Shown here: one piece after another, positions 46,517-56,275 of the stretch | Position numbering within the stretch: the stretch's first letter is position 1 | How the letters are laid out: every line of letters starts with the position of its first letter | Source of the DNA: an uncultured Sutterella sp. | Lineage (GTDB): Bacteria > Pseudomonadota > Gammaproteobacteria > Burkholderiales > Burkholderiaceae_F | Direction of reading: 5' to 3' | Assembly (NCBI GenBank): GCA_900544335.1 | Contig: UQUS01000003.1 | Location: forward strand, 1-64,000 | Length of the DNA stretch: 64,000 nt | Notes under the pieces: generated by a model | The model's database searches: none | The model's input: only the letters and a program-made list of their open reading frames with translations | What the model was told of the DNA's origin: nothing | Translations under genes and position numbers: made by a program

Positions 46517-47614
46517 TTGTCAGGCAAACACTTACTGATTGCAGCAGCGGGCACAGGCGGGCACGTGATGCCGGGTCTGGCCGTTGCACGCGAAATGAAA
46601 AAACGCGGGTGGCGTGTGACGTGGATCGGCACGCAAAAGGGCATGGAAGGCCCTCTTGTAGCCAAAGACGGCATTGACTTTATCGGTCTTAATTTTCAGG
46701 GCGTGCGCGGGCACGGTCTTGGCGGGCTCATCACAGGCGGCATCAAGCTTTTGTTCTCGGGGTATCGTTGTCGCTCCATCGTCCGTAAATTAAAGCCCGA
46801 TGTGTTTTTTACAACGGGCGGCTACATTGCCGTTCCCGTCAACGAAGGGGCTAAGGTCAATCACATTAAGCCCGTTCTCATGAATTGCGATGCCGATGTC
46901 CTCTTGTCGACCAAAATGATTTTAAAAGACGCCTGGGGCGTGGCCTGCGGATTTGCCGGAAGTGCCCGGTCGCTCGCGGGTGTCCGCGGAAAGATTACCG
47001 GTAACCCTGTGCGAGCTGATATTGAAGCGATTGAAGCGCCCGAGGTTCGGTTGCAAGGGCGAGAGGGTCCTTTCAAACTCCTTGTTTTCGGAGGCAGTCT
47101 CGGTGCTCAGGTTTTAAATGAAACGGTTCCGAAGGCCTTGTCGTTTTTCGATCCCGAAAAGCGCCCGACGGTGGTCCATCAGTGCGGTGCGCGCTGGGTC
47201 GATTCGGTTGCGGCGCGCTACAAGGAACTCGGAGTCAAGGCTCAGGTTGTGGGCTTTATCGACGATATGGCCTCTGCCTATCGCGATAGCGACCTTGTGA
47301 TTTGCCGAGCCGGTGCCACCAGCGTCGCCGAGCTTTGTGCCGCCGGTGCCGCAAGTATCCTCGTGCCTCTTGTGGTCGGCACGACATCGCACCAACTCGG
47401 AAACGCGCGCTACATGCAGAAAAACGGCGCCGCCATCATGGTCGAACAGCCGCAGTTCACGCCCGAACACCTCTTCGGAACGCTCATGACGCTCAAGCGA
47501 GAGAAGATTTTGGATATGGCCAGCCACGCCCGGCATCTTTGCCGCCCGCATGCCGCTCAGGCCGTTGCCGATATGATCGAACATGTGAGCGACTTAAAAG
47601 AGCGCCCCTATTAA
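46517..47614 (+). CDS. murG: UDP-GlcNAc:lipid I N-acetylglucosaminyltransferase MurG
   Basis: 365 residues of the GT-B fold. The N-terminal GTGGHVMPGLAVAREMKKRG is the lipid-I-side signature; FGGSLGAQVLN and ICRAGATSVAELCAAG with the following LVPLVVGTTSHQLGNA form the UDP-GlcNAc site. It makes lipid II on the inner face of the membrane. The start codon is TTG (46517), one base past the ftsW stop, with GGGAGAG upstream; no ATG lies ahead of the conserved N-terminus, so initiation may be deliberately weak or coupled. Confidence 0.96.
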   Translation: MSGKHLLIAAAGTGGHVMPGLAVAREMKKRGWRVTWIGTQKGMEGPLVAKDGIDFIGLNFQGVRGHGLGGLITGGIKLLFSGYRCRSIVRKLKPDVFFTTGGYIAVPVNEGAKVNHIKPVLMNCDADVLLSTKMILKDAWGVACGFAGSARSLAGVRGKITGNPVRADIEAIEAPEVRLQGREGPFKLLVFGGSLGAQVLNETVPKALSFFDPEKRPTVVHQCGARWVDSVAARYKELGVKAQVVGFIDDMASAYRDSDLVICRAGATSVAELCAAGAASILVPLVVGTTSHQLGNARYMQKNGAAIMVEQPQFTPEHLFGTLMTLKREKILDMASHARHLCRPHAAQAVADMIEHVSDLKERPY

Positions 47615-47638
47615 CGGAACGATGGATTTGGTTTTTCT

Positions 47639-49042
47639 ATGAAGTTTGTTGTCAAGCATTTGCATTTTGTCGGAATCGGCGGCTCGGGAATGTGCGGGAT
47701 TGCCGAGGTGCTTCTTAATTTGGGCTACGTGGTGAGCGGGTCGGATATTGCCCGTAGCTCGGTTACCGATCACTTAACGGCGCTCGGGGCTAAGGTCTAT
47801 ATCGGACATAAACCCGAAAACATCGAAGGAGCCGATGCCGTGGTCGTCAGCTCTGCCATTAAGCCTGATAATCCGGAAGTGGTTGCCGCCAAGGCGTGCA
47901 AACTTCCCGTGGTGCCGCGTGCCGTCATGCTTGCCGAGCTGATGCGTCTTCGTCGCGGCATTGCGATTGCCGGAGCCCACGGCAAAACGACGACAACATC
48001 ACTTACGGCCACGCTTCTTGCGGCCGGGGGCTTAGACCCGACGTATGTCATCGGCGGGCGCTTAAATAGTTCGGGCGTTAATGCTCGGCTCGGAGCCGGG
48101 GAGTTTCTCGTGGCCGAAGCCGATGAGTCCGATGCGTCGTTTTTAAACTTAACGCCCGTTTTGTCGGTTGTGACCAATATCGACCACGATCACATGGATA
48201 CGTACGGTCATGACTTTAATAAACTTAAGGATGCGTTCGTCGAGTTTCTCTCGCGTCTACCGTTTTACGGTGTGGCCGTGCTGTGTGTGGACGATGAGAA
48301 CGTGCGCTCGATTATCCCGCGTGTGACGCGGCGCGTTATCGGATACGGCCTTACGGAAGCGGCCGAAGTGCGCGCCATCGATATTCGAAGCGAAGGAACG
48401 CGCACAGCCTATACGATTTTGCGTCCCGGGCACGCCCCGCTTCCGGTGGTGTTGAATCTTCCGGGCCTACACAATGTCACCAATTCTCTTGCCGCCGTTG
48501 CCGTTGCAACGCTTGTCGGGGTGGATGACAAGGCGATTGTCAAGGGCTTATCTGAATTTACCGGCGTCGGTCGTCGCTTTGCGCAGTACGGGCAATTGCC
48601 CATCCGCAACGCCGAGGGGCAAGCGACGGGCTCTTTTACCCTCGTTGACGACTACGGCCACCATCCTCACGAAATCGAAGCGACGATTGCCGCCGTGCAC
48701 ACGGCCTGGCCCGAAAAACGCCTCTTGGTTGTGTTCCAGCCGCATCGCTACACCCGCACGCGCGATTGCTTTGAAGACTTTGTCAATTTGTTGTGCCAAG
48801 CCGATGCCGTTGTTTTAGCTGATGTGTATCCGGCAGGCGAGGCGCCTCTTGTCGGCGCCGACGGGCGCGCCTTGGCGCATGCCGTGCGGCTTCGCGGACA
48901 AAATAATCTGATTTTCTGCCCGCATATTGAAGATGTTCCCGCGGCCGTTCATAAGATGGTTCGAGACGGCGATGTGGTGTTAACCATCGGAGCGGGATCG
49001 GTCGGTCGTGTTCCGGCGATGCTCGTTAAGGAGTCCAAATGA
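47639..49042 (+). CDS. murC: UDP-N-acetylmuramate:L-alanine ligase MurC
   Basis: 467 residues. The N-terminal UDP-binding motif [18 protein letters not shown] opens the protein, followed by the ATP loop [13 protein letters not shown] near residue 112, [10 protein letters not shown] and the C-terminal [14 protein letters not shown]. It attaches L-Ala, the first stem-peptide residue, to UDP-MurNAc. ddl overlaps its end by 4 bp. Confidence 0.97.
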   Translation: MKFVVKHLHFVGIGGSGMCGIAEVLLNLGYVVSGSDIARSSVTDHLTALGAKVYIGHKPENIEGADAVVVSSAIKPDNPEVVAAKACKLPVVPRAVMLAELMRLRRGIAIAGAHGKTTTTSLTATLLAAGGLDPTYVIGGRLNSSGVNARLGAGEFLVAEADESDASFLNLTPVLSVVTNIDHDHMDTYGHDFNKLKDAFVEFLSRLPFYGVAVLCVDDENVRSIIPRVTRRVIGYGLTEAAEVRAIDIRSEGTRTAYTILRPGHAPLPVVLNLPGLHNVTNSLAAVAVATLVGVDDKAIVKGLSEFTGVGRRFAQYGQLPIRNAEGQATGSFTLVDDYGHHPHEIEATIAAVHTAWPEKRLLVVFQPHRYTRTRDCFEDFVNLLCQADAVVLADVYPAGEAPLVGADGRALAHAVRLRGQNNLIFCPHIEDVPAAVHKMVRDGDVVLTIGAGSVGRVPAMLVKESK

Positions 49043-50007
49043 CGGATAACAAAACAAAATACGGTCGCGTGGCCGTTTTAATGGGGGGCGTCAGTTCCGA
49101 GCGTGAGATTTCCATCATGAGCGGCTCGGGCGTTCTAAAAGCGTTGCTCTCGCGCGGCGTGGACGCTGTGGCCGTTGACCCGGCTGAAGGTCTCGGACGC
49201 CTTGTCACGGAAAAGTTCGATCGCGCTTACATTGCGCTTCACGGTCGGTTCGGTGAAGACGGAACGATTCAGGGTGTTTTGGAATACTTACAGATTCCGT
49301 ATACGGGAGCCGGTGTCCAAGCCAGTGCCGTAGCCATCGACAAAGCCTCGACACGGGCGCTTTGGGCTACTGCCGGTCTTCCGGTGGCGCGCGGCATGGT
49401 TGTCACAAGCGCATCAAAAGCCGCTGACGTTTTAAAGACCCTCGGGGGCGACATTGTTGTCAAGCCCTCGCGCGAAGGGTCCTCAATCGGTGTCGTGCGC
49501 CTACAGAACGCCGGGCTTGAAGAGATCCGTCAGGCGCTTGAAGAAGCACTTCAATTTGACACGGACGTCCTTGTGGAAGAGCGGATTTACGGCTCGGAGC
49601 TAACGGTGTCGATTTTGGACGGCAAAGCCCTACCGATTATCGATATTCAGGCGCCCGAAGGCGACTACGATTACAAAAATAAGTACTGGGGTGATGCCGT
49701 GCGCTACGTGTGCCCGGCCGAGCTTGCGCCCGAGGTGGCAGGCCGGGTTGCCGCAGCTTCGGAAAAAGCCTTTGCCGTGCTCGGTGCACGCGGCTGGGGG
49801 CGCATTGACGTGATGATGCGCGAGGATGGGTCGTTTGTGCTCCTGGAATTGAATACAAGCCCGGGCATGACGCCGCATTCACTCGTTCCGATGGCCGCTC
49901 GTGCCGTCGGGTTAAGTTACGAAGATCTGGTGCTGCGCGTTCTCGATGCGGCCGCACTGGACCGAGAAAACGTAGTTTTGAAATCGGCGAAATCGTGTGA
50001 AGATTAA
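49039..50007 (+). CDS. ddl: D-Alanine:D-alanine ligase
   Basis: 322 residues of the ATP-grasp family. [19 protein letters not shown] opens it, with [17 protein letters not shown], the ATP-binding [13 protein letters not shown] and the metal site [19 protein letters not shown]. It makes the D-Ala-D-Ala dipeptide used by MurF, the vancomycin target terminus. The start ATGA overlaps murC; ftsQ starts 11 bp before its end. Confidence 0.97.
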   Translation: MTDNKTKYGRVAVLMGGVSSEREISIMSGSGVLKALLSRGVDAVAVDPAEGLGRLVTEKFDRAYIALHGRFGEDGTIQGVLEYLQIPYTGAGVQASAVAIDKASTRALWATAGLPVARGMVVTSASKAADVLKTLGGDIVVKPSREGSSIGVVRLQNAGLEEIRQALEEALQFDTDVLVEERIYGSELTVSILDGKALPIIDIQAPEGDYDYKNKYWGDAVRYVCPAELAPEVAGRVAAASEKAFAVLGARGWGRIDVMMREDGSFVLLELNTSPGMTPHSLVPMAARAVGLSYEDLVLRVLDAAALDRENVVLKSAKSCED

Positions 50008-50761
50008 TCGACGCCTTCTTGCAATCGGTCTCGGGAGCCTCGCAGTTTTGGCGGGGGTGCTCTTTTTGATTGTTAGCATCAGCCGCACGACGCTCGAGAT
50101 TCGCGAGCTTGTTGTCACAGGAGAGTCCGATGCGCGGGCTGTGGCCGATGTGCGTCGCGCCGTTCAGGCCGAATTAACAGGAGGGTTTTTCTCACAGGAC
50201 TTGGACGTCATTAAGCAGGCCGTCGAACGCCTGACGTGGGTTAAGTCCGCAACGGTTGCGCGTGTTTGGCCCGATTCGATCAGTGTGACGGTCACGCGGT
50301 TAGACCCTGTGGCGCGTTGGGAAGACGGGAGACTGGTTTCCCGGGAAGGCATCGTGTTTATGCCGCTAGTTGAGGAGGCTGGCAAAACGGCGATGCTCCC
50401 GCTTATTTTGGCCGATACTGTCGAGTATGCTCCGGAAGCGATTCGGTTTTTAAAGCGTTTTGAAGACATTGCCGCCAAGGCACGAGCCCGCGTTCAGTCC
50501 GTTGCCGTTTCTTATCGAGGCAGTTGGACTGTCACTCTGGTGATGCTGCGTGGCACGGCACTGCGTATTGAACTCGGGCGAGCCGTGAGTTCCGAAACGG
50601 TTTTCGAGCGCTTGCAATTGGTTTTGGATTACTACAAACAGGTCTGCGAGACACTGCGCGGATGCCCGTCATTTATCGATGCGCGTTACGAGCATGCCTT
50701 TGCAGCGCGCTGGCCGAATTCGCAGTTTGAAAGTAACGAGAATTCTTTAGGGGGCCGCTAG
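49997..50761 (+). CDS. ftsQ: Cell division protein FtsQ
   Basis: 254 residues from a GTG start inside the end of ddl. A single membrane segment lies at about 8-30 (LAIGLGSLAVLAGVLFLIVSI). The periplasmic POTRA domain begins with TTLEIRELVVTGES, then the FtsQ beta domain contains VKSATVARVWPDSISVTVTRLDPVARWED near residue 85-110. FtsQ holds FtsB and FtsL in the divisome. The stop is immediately followed by ftsA. Confidence 0.95.
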   Translation: MKINRRLLAIGLGSLAVLAGVLFLIVSISRTTLEIRELVVTGESDARAVADVRRAVQAELTGGFFSQDLDVIKQAVERLTWVKSATVARVWPDSISVTVTRLDPVARWEDGRLVSREGIVFMPLVEEAGKTAMLPLILADTVEYAPEAIRFLKRFEDIAAKARARVQSVAVSYRGSWTVTLVMLRGTALRIELGRAVSSETVFERLQLVLDYYKQVCETLRGCPSFIDARYEHAFAARWPNSQFESNENSLGGR

Positions 50762-52039
50762 ATGGAAGGAATACAACCGGACAATGTCGTTGTCGCAATC
50801 GACATCGGCGCAAGCAAGGTCGAAATTGCCGTTGCCGACATCAGTGTGCCCAAGCAAATCGACGTCATCGGCATCGGCAAGGTGCCGTCCATGGGGGTTG
50901 TCGACGGATGCATTCAAGATATCGAAAGCGCTGTCGAATCGATTCGGCGAGCTGTCCAGGAAGCGAGCGAAACTTCCGGTTGCCCGATTACCCACGTCAC
51001 GGCAGCTTTTACGGGAAAAAACCTTCACTGCGTCAACAAAATCGGAAAACTCGTGCTCTCGGGCGATGAGATTACACGCGAGGATGTGGCTGCAGCGACA
51101 AAGCTTGCGATGGTTTTCGATCCGAAGATTCATGACGCCGATACTGACCCGGCGTTAAAGCACGAATCCGATACGGTGGTGATGCACTCAGTTAAGGGTT
51201 ACACGATTGACGATGACGACACGATGATCGGCGATCCGGTCGGCATGGCAGGAACGGTTCTTAAGGCGCATGTGCACCTGGCAATCGGGTCAGACAGCAT
51301 TGCCGTCAATTTAGCCAAATGCGTTCGCAAAGCCGGGCTTGACCTAGATGGCGTCGTGATGCAACCGTGGGCGAGTGCCGAAAGTTGCCTGACACCCACG
51401 GAAAAAGAACTCGGCGTGATTTTGATTGATTTCGGGGACGGCGCGGCCGATATCGCCTGCTATCGGGGCAATCAAATTCAATACACGGCCGTCTCCCCTA
51501 TGGGCGGGCGTTACCTTTCTCGAGATATTGCCTCGGGAATCGGCTGCACGCTCGATGCAGCCGAGGAAATTAAGTTGGCGTACGGTCACTTAGACGACCG
51601 CCCCGATGACGTGTTCACGCAGATTCGTTACACACACGATGCCACGGGGACCGAACGCGTAATTACGGCTCGCGAAATCGTCGGCATCATTAAGCCGAGA
51701 GCCCAGGAAATCATCGAGCAGATTGCAAGAATCCACCTACTGCGGGATAACTGGTTGGGGCGGGCTGCCGCCGGTGTTGTCATCACAGGCGGTATGGCCA
51801 AGATGCCCGGGTTCGATGCCATGATTCGGAAAACCTACGGTCTTCCGGTGCGCATCGGCGAGCCCTTGCGGGTGCGCTCCACGCGGTTTTCTTTAACCGA
51901 CCCGGAAGACGCCACCGTGATGGGGGTTTTGGCTCAGATTCAAAAGCAACGCGAAATCGGCGAACATCAGATAGAACGGTCGCGTAGCGGCATCATGGGG
52001 TTTTTGCGCGGACTTATCTACGGGGACTTTAGCGACTGA
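50762..52039 (+). CDS. ftsA: Cell division protein FtsA
   Basis: 425 residues with the actin/Hsp70-type ATPase fold. The phosphate 1 loop is VVAIDIGASKVEIAV, the SHS2 (1C) domain follows about 85-165, phosphate 2 is VILIDFGDGAADIACY near residue 220, and the adenosine motif is GVVITGGMAKMPGFD near 345. The C-terminal SGIMGFLRGLIYGDF is an amphipathic membrane-targeting helix. FtsA tethers FtsZ to the membrane. Unusually, ftsZ is not next; three tRNA genes and ung intervene. Confidence 0.96.
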   Translation: MEGIQPDNVVVAIDIGASKVEIAVADISVPKQIDVIGIGKVPSMGVVDGCIQDIESAVESIRRAVQEASETSGCPITHVTAAFTGKNLHCVNKIGKLVLSGDEITREDVAAATKLAMVFDPKIHDADTDPALKHESDTVVMHSVKGYTIDDDDTMIGDPVGMAGTVLKAHVHLAIGSDSIAVNLAKCVRKAGLDLDGVVMQPWASAESCLTPTEKELGVILIDFGDGAADIACYRGNQIQYTAVSPMGGRYLSRDIASGIGCTLDAAEEIKLAYGHLDDRPDDVFTQIRYTHDATGTERVITAREIVGIIKPRAQEIIEQIARIHLLRDNWLGRAAAGVVITGGMAKMPGFDAMIRKTYGLPVRIGEPLRVRSTRFSLTDPEDATVMGVLAQIQKQREIGEHQIERSRSGIMGFLRGLIYGDFSD

Positions 52040-52044
52040 CGGGA

Positions 52045-52079
52045 AAGAAAGCCCTCCCGGAGGTCTCTCCGAGAGGGCT
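52045..52079. terminator. Terminator between ftsA and the tRNA cluster
   Basis: AGCCCTC (52050-52056) pairs with GAGGGCT (52073-52079), with further pairs CCGGAG/CTCCGAG inside. On the minus strand a T-rich TTTCTTTC follows, so it mainly ends the tRNA transcript. It lies 10 bp past the ftsA stop, and on the plus strand it may also cut off dcw readthrough. Confidence 0.6.
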
Positions 52080-52084
52080 GAAAC

Positions 52085-52161
52085 TGGGGTGGGAGATGGG
52101 ACTCGAACCCACGACAACCGGAATCACAATCCGGGACTCTACCAACTGAGCTACACCCACC
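52085..52161 (-). tRNA. tRNA-His (GTG)
   Basis: Folds as a full cloverleaf with anticodon GTG in the loop TTGTGAT, the histidine-specific extra G at position -1 (52161) opposite C73, and an encoded CCA (52085-52087). One acceptor position (6:67) is a T-T mismatch, an oddity for an otherwise conserved tRNA. Last of three tRNAs on the minus strand. Confidence 0.95.
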
Positions 52162-52173
52162 GTTAAATTTTTC

Positions 52174-52250
52174 TGGCCTGCCCGGCAGGATTCGAACCAG
52201 CGACCCTCGGCTTAGAAGGCCGATGCTCTATCCAACTGAGCTACGGGCAG
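52174..52250 (-). tRNA. tRNA-Arg (TCT)
   Basis: 77 bases with anticodon TCT in loop CTTCTAA, stem TCGGC/GCCGA, T-arm GGTTCGAATCC and an encoded CCA. Middle gene of the Pro-Arg-His tRNA transcript. Reads AGA and AGG. Confidence 0.95.
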
Positions 52251-52273
52251 TTCCGGGACGTACGCCACCTCTA

Positions 52274-52350
52274 TGGTCGGGGTGAAGAGATTCGAACTCC
52301 CGACATCCTGCTCCCAAAGCAGGCGCGCTACCGGGCTGCGCTACACCCCG
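52274..52350 (-). tRNA. tRNA-Pro (TGG)
   Basis: 77 bases with anticodon TGG in loop TTTGGGA, acceptor CGGGGTG/CACCCCG and encoded CCA. First of the three tRNAs; its promoter begins 14 bp upstream. Reads all CCN codons with wobble, CCA best. Confidence 0.95.
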
Positions 52351-52363
52351 TAAGAGGAAGCGG

Positions 52364-52391
52364 ATTATAGCAAAGGTCCGTCTTCTTGCAA
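52364..52391 (-). promoter_or_regulatory. Promoter of the tRNA-Pro-Arg-His transcript
   Basis: On the minus strand TTGCAA (52391-52386) and a perfect TATAAT (52369-52364) are 16 bp apart, followed by a GC-rich discriminator (CCGC) typical of stable-RNA promoters under stringent control. The spot is just ahead of tRNA-Pro. Confidence 0.75.
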
Positions 52392-52536
52392 CGGCAAACG
52401 GCAACTTGAACGTATTAGGCGCATGAAAGTGTCGCACGCTCGGGTTTGAAACGGCTCTTTCTTCGTAAAATAAAAAACCTCGGCAACCAGTCTGCACGCG
52501 TGTGCATCAAGGGTTTGCCGGCGCAAAGGATCGGGC

Positions 52537-53289
52537 GTGACGCACGAAAAAGAGCCGGAAGCATTAGAGAGTCTTGATTTTGTCAGGGGTCCGTACCCGA
52601 CAGGGTGGACTGAGCCCCTTACGGCTTTTTTTGCCTCACCGGCAGGCAACGCTCTTACGCAAAAACTCAAAGAGCGCATGCTCGCCGGGGCGACGGTTTT
52701 CCCGAGCGATCCCTTGCGCGTGTTGCGGGAGATTACCCCCGAGGACACCCGCGTTGTCATTCTCGGACAAGATCCGTACCACGGACCGGGGCAGGCCGTC
52801 GGCATGGCCTTTTCCGTGCCGCAATCGTTAAAGCGGCTGCCCCCGAGTCTAAAAAATATCTTTAAAGAAATTGCCGGGGAATACGCCAATCCTGTGCGGG
52901 AAAACGGGGATCTGATAGATTGGGTGTCCGAGGGTGTTTTGCTTCTTAATACGGTGCTGACCGTCGAGTGCGGAGCACCGGCAAGCCATAGTAACTTCGG
53001 TTGGCAGGCTCTTACGGATTCTCTTTTAATGGCGCTCCTTAAGAGGCCGCGCCCTCGGGTTTTTATGCTCTGGGGGGCTCATGCCCAGGCTAAAGAAGCA
53101 CTGATTCGGGAAAACGCCGTCGGCGAGACGTTGATTTTAAAGGCCAATCATCCGTCTCCGCTTTCAGCAAGGCGCCTGCCGGTTCCCTTTATCGGATGCG
53201 GGCATTTCAAGCAGGCCGATGCCTTTTTCGTTCAGCACGGAGAAAAGCCGATTGAGTGGGTCAATTCGCACCAGGGCCTTCTTTTTTAA
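52537..53289 (+). CDS. ung: Uracil-DNA glycosylase
   Basis: 250 residues of family 1 UDG. The catalytic VVILGQDPYHGPGQAVGMAFSVP has the water-activating Asp, LLLNTVLTVECGAPASH is the uracil pocket and NHPSPLSARR holds the catalytic His and the DNA-intercalating loop. It removes uracil from DNA to start base-excision repair. It starts at GTG 52537 with AAAGGA upstream. It occupies the place between the tRNA genes and ftsZ; its promoter is not clear. Confidence 0.96.
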   Translation: MTHEKEPEALESLDFVRGPYPTGWTEPLTAFFASPAGNALTQKLKERMLAGATVFPSDPLRVLREITPEDTRVVILGQDPYHGPGQAVGMAFSVPQSLKRLPPSLKNIFKEIAGEYANPVRENGDLIDWVSEGVLLLNTVLTVECGAPASHSNFGWQALTDSLLMALLKRPRPRVFMLWGAHAQAKEALIRENAVGETLILKANHPSPLSARRLPVPFIGCGHFKQADAFFVQHGEKPIEWVNSHQGLLF

Positions 53290-53494
53290 AGGGTGCAAAA
53301 GGTGCACTTTCGAGGCGCTTTTCAGGCTCAGGGTCTCGGGTCTTTTTGTGTAGAATTGCAAAAACTTCTGCCCGATCGGGACAGAAACGGCAAACCGCGA
53401 TTGTTTGTTCGCCGTTTGTTTTTATTCGGTCGATTCCGAACGGTTCAATGCGCCTTCGGAACGCACCGGTTAGTTTCGTGAACAAGGAAATGTG

Positions 53495-54754
53495 ATGTCT
53501 TTGCAGATTATTAATGATCAGCCCGAAATGTTTAACGCAGTCATCAAAGTCATCGGCGTGGGCGGCGGCGGCGGAAATGCCGTCGAGCACATGATTGACA
53601 ATGAGGCGCGGGGCATCACGTTCATTGCCGCTAACACCGATCAGCAGGCCTTAAATCGCTCGCGAGCCGATATCATCATTCCGCTCGGGAAAACGGGTCT
53701 CGGGGCCGGAGCACGACCCGAAGTCGGTGCCATGGCCGCTCAGGAAGCAAGCGAAAAGATTCGCGAGGCCTTAGAGGGCACGAACCTATTGTTTATCACG
53801 GCCGGCATGGGCGGCGGAACCGGAACGGGTGCCGCCCCTGTAATTGCCGAAATTGCCAAACAGCTCGGGATTTTGACGATTGCCGTCGTGACCAAACCCT
53901 TCGGTTTTGAAGGGATGCGTCGCATGCGTCAGGCACAGGCCGGCATCGAAAACTTAAAAGACAAGGTCGACAGTCTCATTGTTATTTTGAACGACAAACT
54001 CGAAGAAGAGGTCGGGGAAGACGCCACGATGCTCGACTGCTTTGCCGCGGCCGATGACGTGCTCTACAAGGCCTGTAACGGCATTGCGGAAATCATCCAC
54101 ACGCCGGGCTTGATTAACGTGGACTTTGAGGACTTAAAGACCGTGATGGGCGCGCGCGGAACGGCCATGATGGGAACGGCGACAGCCGCCGGCGACCACC
54201 GTGCGCACGAAGCGGCCGAACGGGCCATTACCTGTCCGCTCCTAGAGGGGGCCAATTTGCAGGGCGCCCGCGGTCTTTTGGTGTATGTGACGGCTTCGGC
54301 GGCAACCATGAAGCAAAGCGAAGTGCGCGAAGTGATGTCCATCATGAAGAACTTCGTCAGCAAGGACGCCATCCAGATTGTCGGTACGGCGTTTGATAAC
54401 GATATGGGCGAAGAGCTTCGCGTGACGGTTGTGGCAACAGGCTTAGACACCCCCGAATCGGAAGCCGGCGTTGCGACGGCTTTTAAACCTTTTATCATCA
54501 ATAATGCGGCGGCCGTGGCGGCAAAACCGGTCGCGGCAACGACAACTCCCGAGCCGGCCGTGCAACCTCAGGTTAAAGCCGATGTCAAGGCTCCTAGTGC
54601 TCCGACTCAGTTTGACCAAGCGCCGACGGCGCCGACCGAACAGACTCCGGCTGCGCCGACCGTTGCCGAGCCCTTCTGGAAGAACCCGGCCGGACATGCG
54701 TCGTCTTCTTTTGATGTGCCGACCTTTATTCGCAACAACAGCGAGAAAAAGTAA
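53495..54754 (+). CDS. ftsZ: Cell division GTPase FtsZ
   Basis: 419 residues. IKVIGVGGGGGNAVEHMI opens the GTPase, the tubulin signature is GMGGGTGTGAAPV near residue 105, and the T7 catalytic loop is NVDFEDLKTVM near 205. After a ~60-residue Ala/Pro/Thr-rich linker comes the conserved tail DVPTFIRNN, which binds FtsA and ZipA. FtsZ polymerises into the Z-ring. AAGGAAA precedes ATG 53495 (a GTG at 53492 is also in frame). Separated from ftsA by 1.45 kb, it must rely on promoters in the 205-bp gap after ung or on ung readthrough. Confidence 0.97.
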   Translation: MSLQIINDQPEMFNAVIKVIGVGGGGGNAVEHMIDNEARGITFIAANTDQQALNRSRADIIIPLGKTGLGAGARPEVGAMAAQEASEKIREALEGTNLLFITAGMGGGTGTGAAPVIAEIAKQLGILTIAVVTKPFGFEGMRRMRQAQAGIENLKDKVDSLIVILNDKLEEEVGEDATMLDCFAAADDVLYKACNGIAEIIHTPGLINVDFEDLKTVMGARGTAMMGTATAAGDHRAHEAAERAITCPLLEGANLQGARGLLVYVTASAATMKQSEVREVMSIMKNFVSKDAIQIVGTAFDNDMGEELRVTVVATGLDTPESEAGVATAFKPFIINNAAAVAAKPVAATTTPEPAVQPQVKADVKAPSAPTQFDQAPTAPTEQTPAAPTVAEPFWKNPAGHASSSFDVPTFIRNNSEKK

Positions 54755-54767
54755 AGGGACCCTGTCG

Positions 54768-55625
54768 ATGGTCAAGCAAACAACGTTGGCATCGGAGGCC
54801 GCGGTAAAGGGCATTGGACTCCATTCGGGAAAAGACATCGTAATGCGCATTTTGCCGGCGCCGGAAGATTTCGGAATTCGCTTTCGCCGTACGGACATGA
54901 CGCCTGCAGTTGAGATACCCGCTTTGGCTACGCGTGTTAATGACACGCGCCTTGCGACGGCTGTCTTTGAAGGAAATGTGTTCGTTTCCACAATCGAGCA
55001 CTTAATGAGTGCACTCAGCGGTCTTTCGGTCGATAACGCTCTCATTGAGGTCAATGCTCCGGAAACGCCGATTCTCGACGGATCGGCTTTAGGGTATACG
55101 AACTTAATTGAGCGCGCCGGCGTCGTTGAGCAAAACGCACCGCGCCGCTTTTGCCGCATCAAAAAGACCGTGTGTGTTACCGAGGGCGACAAGTGGGCCA
55201 AACTTGAACCTTTCGAGGGCTTTGCCGCCGAGTTTACGATTGCGTTTAATAATCCTGCGATTGACAAAACCGTCCAGACCGTCTCGTTTCTCTCCGGGCG
55301 CGATGACTACGTCCAATCGGTTGCGTACGCACGCACGTTTTGCTTTGCCGAAGACGTCAAGAAAATGCACGCCGTGGGCTTAGCTTTAGGCGGGTCGCTT
55401 GAAAATGCCGTTGTCGTCGAAGGCGATGCGATTCTTAATCCCGAGGGCCTAAGAGCCCCCGATGAGTTCGCTAAGCATAAACTCCTCGATTCCCTCGGGG
55501 ACCTATACGTCCTAGGACACCCCCTTTACGCCAAATACAGCGCCTACAAATCCGGGCACGGGCTGAATAATCGGTTGCTCCGCACGGTGCTTTCCGAGAA
55601 AGACGCTTGGGAAATCGTTTCTTAG
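54768..55625 (+). CDS. lpxC: UDP-3-O-acyl-N-acetylglucosamine deacetylase LpxC
   Basis: 285 residues, about 20 shorter than E. coli. The zinc residues are seen in STIEHLMSALSG and in AKHKLLDSLGDLYVLGHP (His and Asp), with GHGLNN as the active-site His near residue 263. It catalyses the committed step of lipid A synthesis. It follows ftsZ by 13 bp, the normal order after the dcw cluster. The longer in-frame opening upstream is only the ftsZ tail in another frame. Confidence 0.97.
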   Translation: MVKQTTLASEAAVKGIGLHSGKDIVMRILPAPEDFGIRFRRTDMTPAVEIPALATRVNDTRLATAVFEGNVFVSTIEHLMSALSGLSVDNALIEVNAPETPILDGSALGYTNLIERAGVVEQNAPRRFCRIKKTVCVTEGDKWAKLEPFEGFAAEFTIAFNNPAIDKTVQTVSFLSGRDDYVQSVAYARTFCFAEDVKKMHAVGLALGGSLENAVVVEGDAILNPEGLRAPDEFAKHKLLDSLGDLYVLGHPLYAKYSAYKSGHGLNNRLLRTVLSEKDAWEIVS

Positions 55626-56101
55626 GAAGTCTGACGCAAGGTCTTTGCGAGCGACATAAGGGCGTTTCGCAAGGCTGTATCGCGTATGGTTTTTGCGCCT
55701 TTTTCAAGGCACTCGGCCCCCATTAGAGACCCGGTTCGCGCCGGCGACGTGCTTGGGACAACCCCGACGTCAAGGGGCTTGACGGTCGGACGCACAACGA
55801 TATCGAGCGCCAGAACGAACCCTTTTTCCTGCAAGGCGACCTCAAGACGCGGCAAAACCTGTCGCAATTTTGTCTTTTGTAACGCATTGGGGACGAATAA
55901 AACAATTTTTTTATCGGTCACGCGCACATGAGAAATGTCCGTCCAATCCGGTCCGCGACAAACGCTTTGAAGAATCGGCGAGAGGATGGATAAAACGCGC
56001 CTGGAGTTTGCAAGGGTCTGAGTTAAGGTGTCGGCACCGCCTGCCACCCCGAGGGCATACTCGGAGAGGCGTTTGGGGTAATTGTTCGATGGTGTCGACA
56101 T
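55622..56101 (-). CDS. dciA: DUF721/DciA-like protein
   Basis: 159 residues that resemble the DUF721 (DciA) family, the DnaB helicase loader used by bacteria lacking DnaC. The readable core is ILSPILQSVCRGPDWTDISHVRVTDKKIVLFVPNALQKTKLRQVLPRL, an alpha-beta segment typical of that domain. Identification rests heavily on position: dciA lies next to secA, close to lpxC, in other proteobacteria. It converges with lpxC, overlapping its last 4 bp. If right, it should interact with the DnaB C-terminus. Confidence 0.7.
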   Translation of the reverse strand: MSTPSNNYPKRLSEYALGVAGGADTLTQTLANSRRVLSILSPILQSVCRGPDWTDISHVRVTDKKIVLFVPNALQKTKLRQVLPRLEVALQEKGFVLALDIVVRPTVKPLDVGVVPSTSPARTGSLMGAECLEKGAKTIRDTALRNALMSLAKTLRQTS

Positions 56102-56275
56102 AAGGACTCACGCGTGCAAGAAGCCTGGCTCAGGCGCAGTTTAACGGGTTTTTTGCGCTTTCTAACCGAATTGCTGTGTGCGATAATGCACGTTCTGTAT
56201 TCGGTCCCTGCCTTAAAGAAAGTCAGGTGCCGTTCTTGCTGATTGCAAATCGATTTTTTAGGGTTCATTTTCCGT

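Noticed and set aside
54471..54767. Upstream extension of lpxC by 99 codons
   Set aside because: It is the ftsZ linker read in another frame, Arg/Leu/Pro-rich; LpxC proteins start at the ATG 54768.
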